DNA of 64,000 bases from Takakia lepidozioides (Eukaryota > Streptophyta > Takakiopsida > Takakiales > Takakiaceae), in contig CM060734.1 of assembly GCA_030704615.1 (NCBI GenBank), positions 5,830,001 through 5,894,000 on the forward strand, given 5' to 3'. The notes below the pieces were generated by a model. It saw only the letters and a program-made list of their open reading frames with translations. It did no database searches and was not told where the DNA came from. Made by a program: the position numbers and the translations under genes. Every line of letters begins with the position of its first letter. Position 1 is the first letter of the stretch. Shown here in pieces: positions 1 through 9,554 of this stretch.

Positions 1-19
1 TGTCACATGTGATGATTCC

Positions 20-430
20 ATGGGAATGGGGGCTCAGCTTAGGGGGAGCAGGCATGTGGGGAGATATGGCAAAAGGGGAACACATATGGGGGAGGACCTG
101 ACACAAGTGGAACAAACATGTAGGGGATTTGACATGGGGGATCAGACAGAAGGGGAGCAGACGTGGGGAGATTTGACTAGAGGGAGCAGACACGTGGGGG
201 AGATCGGACAGAAGGGGACCAGACATGTGGGGGGATGTGACTAGAGGGGAGCAGACGTGTGGGAGGATCGCATAGAAGGGGAGCAGACACGTGGGGGGAT
301 CTGATAGAAGGGTTTTCAAACGTGTGTGTGTGTGGGGGGGGGGGGGGGGGGGGGGGGGGGGGTCTGACAGGAGGGGAGCAGACATGAGGGGATCAGAGAT
401 GGGAGGGGGGAGATGTGACACATTTTGGAG
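20..430. repeat. Degenerate G-rich minisatellite, ~30-33 bp unit
   Basis: The core GGGGAGCAGACATGTGGG recurs every 30-33 bases with drift, alternating with GATCTGACAG-like text. The plus strand is strongly G-biased. A 29-nt G run (334-362) and an 18-nt G run (449-466) sit within or just after it. Short open frames here read through the repeat and are not genes. Confidence 0.8.
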
Positions 431-466
431 GATCTCATATGTGTGTGTGGGGGGGGGGGGGGGGGG
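334..466. repeat. Two poly-G tracts preceded by GT repeats
   Basis: Runs of 29 and 18 guanines, each preceded by a short (GT)n stretch. They could fold as G-quadruplexes. True length is uncertain because sequencers miscount homopolymers. Confidence 0.85.
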
Positions 467-499
467 TCGTGGGAGGGTCTCATGGGGGGGGACTAAGAT

Positions 500-720
500 G
501 TCCCTATTACGGTGCCGTAATTCATCCACGACATCCCATTTCACTTTGTTTGACGGCCCGTTCATCCCTACTAGGGCGCCGTAAATCATCCTGGATATCC
601 CCATCCACTTTGTTTTTCAGCCCATTCATCCCTATTGCGGCTCTGTTATTCATCCGGGACATCCCCATCCACGATGTTGTTGAGCCCATTCATCCCTATT
701 ACAGCGCCGTAATTCTTATA
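500..720. repeat. 64-bp tandem repeat with palindromic core, ~3.5 copies
   Basis: The text CCCTATTACGG.GCCGTAATTCATCC recurs at 502, 566, 630 and 694, exactly 64 bases apart. The first copy contains the palindrome ATTACGGTGCCGTAAT; later copies have decayed from it. No coding potential is seen. Confidence 0.85.
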
Positions 721-1426
721 TCCACAGACCATCAATACGCGAGAACATACCCGCAAAGTTTGGGAAGGATCTAAATTTGTATACCCACAAAATTCGCTTA
801 TGACAGGAGTAGACTCCTCATTAAGCCTCATCGACGGATTCTACCTCAAAAACCCAGGCAGGATACCAACTTATCTCAAAAGCCACATTCACAATAGCAT
901 CTGCAACTCAAGCCACTTACCCAGTCTCCGTCTCTTTCCCCCCTTCTATTATCCCTATCCGACCCATCCTGTCAGCACAAACCCACACCCCCCAACCAAG
1001 AATCCTTTCACCATTACCTCAACACAACATCACCACATTCCTAAACCACTTCCAACCTACTGCCTCGCTCCTTATCCAAAACCTCTCCCACCCTTTCCGA
1101 CACAAATATGGCACGATCCCTCGATACCACTTGGCTTGACGTTGAGCGCACCCTCACATCCATCATCCAAGAAATGATTAAAAGCAGTCTAGCCACATGC
1201 TCTGCCTCCCCAGACCTCCCGATCGAAACAAAATGGTAGTTACCTTACCCGATCGCAAAAGCGTGCTTGGACCTCCCACCTCAACATCCACCATACCATC
1301 CGCCGTGCTCTCACTGTCATACCCAACTCTCCCTCCAACTTACTTTACAAAAAATGGAGATCTGATCATTGTATAACCTGCTTAAACACCCTCCCTGCCT
1401 GCCAAACCCTCATCCCAACCCATCCC

Positions 1427-1428
<2 letters not shown>
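721..1428. other. No recognisable gene; Pro/Ser-rich open frame only
   Basis: An open frame at 800-1177 (plus) is Pro/Ser/His-rich because the DNA is C-rich. It has no domain I recognise, and the reading frame breaks often after it. I regard it as unannotated, C-rich, probably transposon-derived sequence. Confidence 0.4.

Positions 1429-1469
<41 letters not shown>
1429..1469. repeat. Poly-C tract (41 nt)
   Basis: Forty-one consecutive cytosines followed by ACCCCCC. The poly-Gly frames on the minus strand are artefacts of this run. Exact length is uncertain. Confidence 0.85.
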
Positions 1470-1589
1470 ACCCCCCAAGACCCCACCACTCTCCCCATTT
1501 GGGTTGCTGCTTTATTAAAGTTCGTGCACACACAAGTATTCGTGGTAACGATGCGGCCAACCTCCTTGCCCAAGAAGGCGCCTCCAGGT

Positions 1590-2455
1590 TGTTGAACGGT
1601 TTTTATGCACCCATCCCTTAGCCAATCTTGGTGGGTATTCTAGATGGGAGGCATTGGAATACTCTAAGTATTCCTGCCATTCAGAATCGGATGGTATCAT
1701 GACGGATTAATGTTGCACTATCATTTTGGCTATGACAAAGCCTCATGGCATCAGTGAACTTGGGTATCCTTTACGTAGATAGGGTGGTTCTCCTTAAGAA
1801 AGATAATACATTGACTTTGTGTAAGGATCTTGACTAGCTTATGCAGCTACAAATCGCTACTAACTATTCCTTAGTGCTGGTGTTCCTATATCAGTATAGT
1901 CCTAAGTGTTAAAGGATCTCAATATCCGGATGTTGAGATCCCATGTTGTATTCCTCTTTAAGTAACATAAGCATCCACATTACCAAGCTCAAAACATAGG
2001 CACGGTTTCCGAATAGGTATCATCATCTTTATCAGCTCATAGTAGCAATTACAAGGTCCTTTGTCCCTCATCATGCTCTCTCTAAGTACAGTATACTCTG
2101 GAACAAATGCATAGACTCCTACGTGCAGGCATAAGGCAGTGTCATAACTCAAACTCCCCGAATACAAAGTGCGATCCCCTGTACAGCTTTGTTCATGTCT
2201 TAAATACCCTACGGCTTCCTTAACCGCCATCATAGCCTATGGTTATTTAACTCCCCTATGGTGGAATAACTCCTATGGTAGAAATTGCTTAACTCCCCAA
2301 TGACTAACTGATGTCTTTGGTTGGTCCATGGCTATGGTTACCATAGACATATCATAGTGACTACTGTCGATGGTCAGCCTATGGCTATGGTGAGCATAGA
2401 CGCCTCATAGTGCCCTATGGCTATGGTCTATGCTGTAATCGCAAAAAATAGGGGT
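1590..2455 (-). mobile_element. Diverged LTR remnant, same family as elements A and B
   Basis: Read on the minus strand, the end near 1590 (GGGTGCATAAAAACCGTTCAACA) and the peptide encoded just upstream (EYPPRLAKGWV...RST) match the LTR end and leader of the gypsy element at 46.3 kb (EFPPRIAKGWV...RST). No primer-binding-site text follows at 1589, so it looks like a solo or 3' LTR. The distal part (2230-2430) is full of CTATGG/CCATAG motifs, placed like the CTGTGAC minisatellite in the other two LTRs. The distal boundary is estimated. An open frame at 1958-2233 (minus) is unrecognised. Confidence 0.5.
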
Positions 2456-2502
2456 ACTTCCCTTCTACCTCTACCTTTGCCACTATGCTAGCTATGGCTG
2501 CT

Positions 2503-4393
2503 CTACCTAGTGTACACTATCCTCCCCTCTGCGAGAAAGGCCGTGTCCCACGGTTCACCTTCGTTGCTCCGTATGCTGCTAGGGAGTTGGTGTGACATCT
2601 CTGGTCCGGGAAGGTGATCGGTGTGTCTGAGAACCCGACCTCCTTTGTCTATCCCGAGGCTCCACATCCCATCCTGTAGGCCTGCGGGCACCTTCCTCCT
2701 CCGTGGTCGGCATGTCCATGTCCAAATCCAGGCCCATGTTCTACAAGGACAGAAACAATGGTGAGGGAAAATAGAAATGTGTGGAATAGAACGACAACTG
2801 CAGTAAAAGTCTGACATCACACCTCCCGCATGTACTGACCGAACTGTCCATACCGGTAATGCCACCACCCCAACCAACTGTGCAAGGCTCGTAGATTGAT
2901 TGTCTCCACTGCACCTGACGTGTTCCACTAAGCCTCGATGATTGCAAACCTCCGGGTCATCAAATGTAGGTGCATCCTTCCACGCCATACAAAGGACACA
3001 ATGTTCAGCTTGGAAGGAGCTTGCAACAAATTTGCCTGTGTAGTGAGAAAGACTCTGCATCCAATGAAATCCACAGGATCTCTCTTTCCCCTCCATCGGA
3101 ACATTTGGGTCCTCCCCATACATACGCCGCACCGCTGCCCAGTTGGCCTGAGCATTGTCTGCCATGAGTCCCCTGAAATTTGGCTTGGGCAACCCCACCC
3201 TTGCCATCTGCTTGTTTATCCCTCCCACAAATGTATCTCTGATTGTGTGTCATCCCTTTTCATCTCACATATTGCAATCGTCATGAGCCTTTTGGAGTGA
3301 TAGTCTAAACATGCGCACCCATGGTCACCCACTGATGGTTTGTAATTCGCTTGATGTGGTCAAACATCACCCAAGCATTCGATAAGTTCCCATTTGTCAT
3401 TCGAGTGACCAAGTCCACTCCACTCCCAGGCCAACAGGTGGACATTTTGAAGATGAAACAACGGTCGGTTTCACTGCCTTGCCCTGGAAACCTGCTACCT
3501 TGGATGTAGTCATATCCACATCTTTGTTTCATCTCCAGGATTGAGTGCATGTCCGACCCCCGGCCGAATTCTTGCTTGCAAGAGACGACGTGATTCCGCA
3601 CATTCAGGCTACAAACGTGCGAGACGGACTCCAAGAGGTCCACCATGTCCTTGTCGTCCAAGGGCACCCGGTCCTTTCCATCTTCAGACATAATTTTTCC
3701 CAGAGCAATCTTGTGGGCTACCTTCAGCTGAATCTGCTTTGGTCTGGCTCCGGGGCTCAACTTCACCTCCTCCTTTATGATCTCATGTGCTTCATGCACA
3801 GCCTCTAGCATGTTGCCTCTCGCCAAGGGGTGGCAGTGCACACCAACGTGTATGCAAGCTCTTGTCAAGTCTGGCAACATACTACCGACATAATATTGCT
3901 TGGCTTTGCACATTGACATGCATGTTTGTGGATCTTTGCAATGGGCGCACTTGAAAGTACTCGCAAGAGCCTGGCTGGAGACAATGAATGGCTGATGGGT
4001 TGTGCCCGTCCAATCGTCTTGTTTCTCCGCCCTCCTTATATCATAATTATGGGCCCATAATTTTGTTTTCGTTTTGTTTTTACAAAAACAGGGGGAATAA
4101 TCCCCATAGGACACCAAATTTCCAGTTACGCAGGTTACGTGTTTGCCTCCCGAGGTCGATGGGAATGTGATCTTTGAGTTTCCACCTGTGGAATGCATTT
4201 CCGTCGACTGGGACACCTTACATAGGCAGGAACGGAAAGGCGGTACCACATTTATGTCCACTGTACCAGCTGGCACATGGTTGAACGGAAATGCGGTGCC
4301 GCATTTCCGTCCCAGGGGACACCTAAAACATGGTGGAACGGAAATACGGTACCGCATTCCGTCCGGGATGTTCCTTTCCAAATTGTGAAACAT
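2503..4393 (-). pseudogene. Broken DDE-type (MULE-like) transposase
   Basis: Two minus-strand open frames belong to one protein. The upstream part (4393-3305) has a Cys cluster (CAHCKDPQTCMSMC), then a region ending in ...VMFDHIKRITNHQ. The downstream part (from 3228) contains FRGLMADNAQANWAAVR and CGFHWMQSL..H. These resemble transposase-catalytic blocks with a conserved Asp (MADNAQAN) and a following FHW...H motif. Between them, a second frame supplies a YDYHSKRLMTIAICEMK segment, so at least two frameshifts separate the pieces. Everything after about 2870 loses similarity and may be an intron or decay. The family name (MULE-like) is inferred from motif order and is uncertain. That it is a dead transposase is more secure. 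Confidence 0.6.
4190..4365. repeat. Cluster of ACGGAAAT palindromes
   Basis: Three near-palindromes with arms of the form GGAAATGCGG/CCGCATTTCC lie at about 4225-4250, 4285-4311 and 4337-4361. They overlap the 5' end of the transposase frame, so this end is probably non-coding or subterminal DNA. Confidence 0.65.
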
Positions 4394-4739
4394 ATGCCAA
4401 AATAGTAAGACAGTAAGAAATCACATGTTCAGGAAGAAGTCCGATTATGTAAGATTGAAAAACTTGCAGACTTCAGGCAGACAATGACAACAACCACAAC
4501 GACAACTATAAGAAGCTGAGGACATGACGATTCACAGGAAGAATCCATACTTCACCAAAATCTTTTATTTATTCTTGATGGGAACAAGTCCCAGCATCTG
4601 TCCTCTCTAAAAAACTATACTCCCCAAATGGAGGACAGGACTACCACGGCCTGTATCAATAAACACCCCCGATAATGTTCCTCCTGTTTCCCGTTCCAAT
4701 GCTTGTTCCATTGTGTTCATATCGACTACACGAACGACA

Positions 4740-5138
4740 GAGTCTTGAAATAACAGGTCCAGAATGAGGAGTGTTCTCGGTGGATGTACCGTGAGCAATA
4801 CATGAAGACTTTGTTAAAGCACATGTAAGACAAATGGCACACCCGGAGGGTAGCATGGCAGAGGGGTATACATTGCAAGAGGCTATGTTCTACTGCATGG
4901 AGTACTTGGTAAGGGTGGATAAGGAAGCCCTCCGATGTGGAAAGAAGATGAGGATGTACAAACCAATGACATCGTTTTGCCCAAAAATTCAAAGGGGGTA
5001 AAATTACCCATCATGGTGATTAACCAAGCGCATGAGTTCATACTGAAGAACACCCCATCCATACATGAGTGGGAGGCAAGATACAATAACCTTGTTCAGC
5101 ACCTCCCTGCTGGTAGTCGCACCTATTTACTGATTTAG
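4740..5138 (+). pseudogene. CACTA transposase fragment (DUF4218-like region)
   Basis: One plus-strand frame reads VKAHVRQMAHPEGSMAEGY then QEAMFYCMEYL. This is the hallmark block downstream of the Tnp2 core in plant CACTA (En/Spm) transposases, where the usual form is VRNRA.PEGSIAEGY...TFC.RYL. A second frame (4935-5138) continues with NQAHEFILKNTPSIHEW, matching the EAH.YVL.N block of the same proteins. One frameshift separates them. The flanks carry no other CACTA protein, so this is an isolated scrap. Confidence 0.7.
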
Positions 5139-5177
5139 TAGGTAGTAAGTTAGTACGTAGTAAGAGGGGGGGGGATC

Positions 5178-5246
5178 CCTTATATAGCCTCTCAGGGCGG
5201 TGGGACCCTTCTAGAAGCCCGCCGACCCTGGGAGCCTTCTAGAAGG
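5178..5246 (-). promoter_or_regulatory. Candidate minus-strand promoter with two heat-shock-type elements
   Basis: On the minus strand two perfect TTCTAGAA inverted repeats (5237-5244 and 5209-5216, 28 bases apart) lie upstream of CTATATAAGGG (about 5178-5189). nTTCnnGAAn is the unit bound by heat-shock factors. Transcription would run left, away from the hairpin array. Function is inferred from motifs only. Confidence 0.45.
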
Positions 5247-5466
5247 CCCTGGACACATGTCAACCCTACAGAACTCCCTATTCTAAATTTAGCCAATTCC
5301 TCTGTTCTTTTTTTGGACCCCCTCATCTCATTCCTTAATACACGTGGCCTTCCTACATAGGCGCCCCACTCTAATTCCTGGGCCACAGTAATTCCTGGAC
5401 CACTCTAGAATCAGGGCCCAAATGAAACTGCTCTACATATTATTCGCACCTATTTGACAAAAAGAA

Positions 5467-6042
5467 AAATGGTCCGACCACCCCCCTGCTGGTGGTCGCA
5501 CCTATTTAAAAATAGAAAATTCTGCGACCACCCCCTTGCTGGTGGACGCCCCTAAAAAAAAATGGTGCGACCACCCCCCTGCTAATGGTCGCAGATTTTT
5601 TATTTTATTTTCATTTTTTTTTTAAAGGGAAACACCTGGGAGCGACAGCTCACAAATCAAGCCCCTTAGTAGTGAGAGGAGAAAATAACCTCTTTCATTT
5701 ATGCGCCATGAGGCGTAGGAATGGGGCACCACCCACGAACCATACCACACCCATCAAGTAGCAAGATTTGACCCCAGAATCGTCCGGGTCGCACTCAGTG
5801 CACTTAACCAACTGAGCTACTGACTGTTGGTAGATATTAAAAAATCGGAAAATTATGCGACCACCCCCTGCTGGTGGTCGCATCTATTAAAGAAAAGAAA
5901 AATAGTGCGACCACCAGCAGGTGGTGGTCGCACCTATTTTGTTTAAGCAAAATTTCTGTGACCACCCCCCTGCTGGTGGTCGCACATAATAAAGAAAAGA
6001 AAAAATGATGCGACCACCCCCTGCTAGCGGTCGCAGCTATTA
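5467..6042. repeat. Hairpin array 1 (TGCGACCACC...GGTGGTCGCA units)
   Basis: Seven units at about 5473, 5523, 5566, 5855, 5907, 5957 and 6009. Each is an inverted repeat TGCGACCACC-(CCCTGCT)-GGTGGTCGCA followed by about 25 bases of A/T-rich text such as CCTATTTAAAAA. A SINE-like insertion splits the array between the third and fourth unit. The unit at 5907 is in flipped orientation, with AGCAGG instead of CCTGCT in the loop. The array lies between two divergent TATA promoters (5180 minus, 6093 plus). Confidence 0.85.
5625..5838 (-). mobile_element. tRNA-derived SINE inside hairpin array 1
   Basis: On the minus strand the text starts GTAGCTCAGTTGGTTAAGTG (a good RNA polymerase III box A) and later has GGGGTCAAATC (box B-like). 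About 150 bases of unrelated body follow, running towards a T-rich stretch at 5600-5625. The cloverleaf is not complete, so it is not a working tRNA. Target-site duplications were not resolved. It differs from the SINE family at 25.1 and 32.6 kb. Confidence 0.55.
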
Positions 6043-6087
6043 CTAGCGTGCGTAGTCATGATGACAGCGCGCGCCCCGAGTGTGGAG

Positions 6088-6125
6088 GGGGGCTTATAAG
6101 GCCTTCGAGGCCATTCTCTCCCTCA
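6088..6125 (+). promoter_or_regulatory. Candidate TATA promoter of the RING-SIM gene
   Basis: GGCTTATAAGGCC at 6091-6103 is followed by a pyrimidine-rich stretch (CATTCTCTCCCTCACTTTTC). It lies just inside hairpin array 1. A similar TATA-plus-CTC-rich layout occurs at 14.89 kb (minus) and 52.72 kb (plus), each time at the inner edge of a hairpin array. The start codon assigned to the gene is about 360 bases downstream. Confidence 0.5.
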
Positions 6126-6462
6126 CTTTTCTCCACACCAGGACTTGGTGGGCGATGGAATGTTGCATTATTTGTCGTTGAGTCTGAGTGGAGAGGGGTG
6201 CTATTGGTTGGGTGGGGGATATTTTGGGCCGTTGGTTTCTACGAAATCGATGCTGAGTACCTCCCGGGAAGCCCTCCTCTGGCACCCACGTTTTTTTCAT
6301 TGCACATTGCATTATATCACTTAGAACTGCGGAGGGAGTGACATGTGCCTCTAGTATTTGGGGAGGATTCATTAGGAAGTAGGATTAGGTACGATTTAGG
6401 AGGGTTGGGAGGACATTTTTCTTAGCAAACACCTGTCGAGTAGGGGTAAGCCAGAGCCATAA

Positions 6463-9022
6463 ATGGCGGAGGAGGAAGACAGAGGAGGTCATCCCAGGGA
6501 TGACGATAATGAACCTGGACCTCCAAAAAAAAAACCGAAAGGGGCCAGGCGCGAACTTCGTTGAGATATATACAATGACCCCAACATTCTTGCGGAACCA
6601 GGTTGGGAAATTTGGAGGTTGGGGCAGCGGTGGTCGCTTGGTGACTGCAGGAAATTTGTGGATTGGTGTCACATAAATCGTTTGTGGCCCAGAGATAGGC
6701 ATGATCCACAAACCAAACAAAATCAAACTAGCTTGCATTCCTGCGCCAACCCGCATTTCCGCCACAGGGCAGAGGAGGTACATACAACATTGTGGGATCA
6801 ACCGCTCGTCAACAACAAGGTCCTGTATTTATTTGCGCCCATGTTGTACACAAAGTTGATTTTATTGCGACCAGTGGATTGGCAAACTGCCACTGCGAGA
6901 CAGCGTACTAGACTATACATGTTCTCTGATATCCCAGACTTGTATATACATCAGGGGCAGGACAACATACGGTTGGATGGAAACGACGACGTGGAAGAAG
7001 AAGGAAAGGCAGACGCATGGTGGTGTGGGAGGTGCAGGAGGACCAACCTCCAGATTATACGCCGCAACAGGTCTCCGCAGCCGGGCCTTCAACGTCTGAG
7101 GTGGAGGGGGCGAGGTACGCTCTCCATTGGAGGAACAGTTGGCCGCACATGAACAGCACATCAAGGACCTGCATGACATTGTTCATTTGCAACGGTGGCA
7201 AATAGCAAAGTTGCTGGAAAAAATGGGGTTGTGAACTCTCGACAGCGTACGTGGTGTGCTTCAGGACCCGAGGCCAATCACCAACGAGCAAGACATATTG
7301 GCGCGTTTGGATATGCCACCAATGGACATTGACCGCGTCATCGACGAGGTTGACTCAATCGGACATGGGAATGAAGTGCAAACGCCTGAACTGGACCCGG
7401 CGAGGGTTGAGGAAGAAAGACTTGCGGCGGAGAGGGCAAGAAAAGGGAAAGACCCCATAGTGGAAACTGGGGAATGTTCAGCCGTGCAAATTACATCGGC
7501 CCAGGAACAGGAAGTAAAGCAGCTTGTGGGGGAACGTGAGCAAACTAGGGCTGTTGCATATCGGTACTCAAATGTCATGCAAATCCGATCGTGGCCATGG
7601 TTGAAGGGGAATTGGTGGAATTGGGTGACATGGGCGGGCCATCTAGCATCGCGGGAAACACGGATAGAAGAAGCGTTGTCCTCCCTCCAACGTGCAGCAC
7701 GTTTGTGGAATCGAAGCGTAGATAGCATCTCTGCTGATTTGCAAAGGCACGACACTGTGCGTGATGTATTCACGTCGAAGTACACTGGATTCACCACATA
7801 GGGTGATGTGGATGTCATGTTTGAGCACTGTGTGCATACAATTTCCGATACCAATAAGAGCATAAACTGGGATTTGGAAGTAGAGGAGGAGTGGGACAGC
7901 AGGCCGAGGATGTCATCCGACATTCATGAGGAATCACGGACATGGATACCACGGAGCAATCTAGCGTCATGGGTAACAGATGGTACGATGTGCACAATGT
8001 GCCTAAACCCTTAGGACCGGAGGGAGGCTATATGCTTGGTTCATGTGGCCATTTGTTCCACCTCGCATGTCTCATATCGGCAGCCATGCGAGCCACCCAA
8101 TGCCCTGACTGCCGTGGACCAATCCATCGACGTTTCTATGAGTTGTTTGGGTTGCAAGACAATATGCCCATCGGATACGAGTACAACCAGTACAACACGC
8201 CATTGGATGTGGAGCCTTATGATATTTTAAATTGTCGGCATTGGGGGGAGACAATGACATGGGATGCTCCAAGAGAGATGCACGCCTTGAATGCTATGAC
8301 ATTATTTAGGGTTAAAGATTCGGTGACCTTTTGGGTGACATCCAACTGGGAAATAACCGTGCGTGCTAGAGGCATACGGGACCCAGTCCAAAGGGAGTTT
8401 TTTTGCCGGAACTTGGGAGGGCATTGGAGCTGTACCAGACAAAGATAATTCTTCCGTTTGCCTAAGGATCCATGGGTGCCAGCGGAAAACGACCCATACA
8501 ATCGCGAACCGATTGGGAGAGACTATTTCTGAGGGAGTTGGAGGACGTTAGCATCCGTTGGGATGATATGAATGAGAGTACTGGGTGCCTCGTCGGGATG
8601 AAAGGCCATTTCCTCCAGAGTTGCGCAGAGACCCCCAACAGGAGGAGGTGTTGGACAATTTCTAGGCTGACATCACGAGTGTTGTAAAGTATTGGCAGAA
8701 CACATGGCGTGACCAAGTTGCCCCTATTCCAGGGGTGTTCTTGCCACTTCCAAACATATCGGAATTAATTGAAAAATTGCATGAAGCCGTAGCAAGAGCG
8801 ACAAACCCGGCTCTGGCAAATGTGGAAGAGAGTCAGCACTCGCCTAGAACGCTACGCATGTTGGCAAGGGTGGACCACACAACACTGGGTCCTTCTTTGA
8901 CCACTCGAGCCCAGGCTCGAGCTCTCCGTACTGGTGGAGGCACGTCCTCTACACCCGGAGCATCTTCATCAACATCTGGAGATGACGACAACGAAGTAAT
9001 TAATCTAGATGAAGATGACTAG
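6463..9022 (+). pseudogene. Transposon-borne RING-finger / SUMO-interaction-motif protein, frame-broken
   Basis: The likely start MAEEEDRGGHPRDD... at 6463 is followed by a basic stretch PPKKKPKGARR (possible nuclear signal). A stop lies near 6562; the frame continues to about 7000, shifts, and gives a coiled coil (EEQLAAHEQHIKDLHDIV..., 7110-7230). Next come an acidic/charged segment (7256-7801), a stop, and a region ending CTMC (about 7990-8000). After another shift SCGHLFHLACL...CPDC (8045-8115) completes a C-x2-C, C-x-H-x2-H-x2-C, C-x2-C RING finger. A later frame (8735-9022) has a Ser/Thr-rich linker and ends EVINLDEDD, a textbook SUMO-interaction motif. RING plus SIM is the layout of SUMO-targeted ubiquitin ligases; ligase activity is inference. 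At least four lesions make the copy non-functional. Neighbours are the promoter and hairpin array on the left and satellite DNA on the right. Confidence 0.6.
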
Positions 9023-9059
9023 AAATGCTAGAAACGTAGGGAGTAGGCCAAAGGTCTCA

Positions 9060-9500
9060 GGTTGCGAAAACTTAAATGTGCAACCCACTGTATAGTCTAC
9101 GTAATTTTTGGAAATACGAGGTTCATCCTTTGAACCATTTTTGAATGACCTCATACTTGTTCGGTACCTGTTCGACGACATGTACAATATACTGGCAAAG
9201 TTTCAAAACAATCAAAAATTGCTGAATGAAGATACCATTGGTTCACCCATTGCAATATTTAAATCGAACTCATACTTGTCCAGTACCTTTAAGAGGGCAT
9301 GTACAATGCAATGGCAAAGTTTGAAAGCATTCAAAAAATTGGCACATCAAGTAACCATTGGTTCATCATGTGAACCATTTTTTTATTGATCTCATACTTG
9401 TCCGGTCCATGTAAGAGGGCAAGTAGAACATACTGGCAAAATTTCAAATCATTCAATTTTTTTTTTATCAAGGAACCTTTGGTTTATCCTTTTCACCATT
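9060..9500. repeat. 120-bp satellite block 1
   Basis: GGTTCA(C/T)CC...GAACCATTTT...CTCATACTTGTCCGGTACC text recurs at 9121, 9241, 9361 and 9481, exactly 120 bases apart. A/T-rich and non-coding. Confidence 0.85.
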
Positions 9501-9554
9501 AACGATTAATCACGAATAAATGAACAGGCGAATAAATCATTTGTCTCCCCATCG

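Noticed and set aside
291-584. Gly-rich open frames over the poly-G tracts
   Set aside because: They simply translate homopolymers and minisatellite DNA.
1366-1573. Poly-Gly frames on the minus strand
   Set aside because: Translation of the 41-nt C run.
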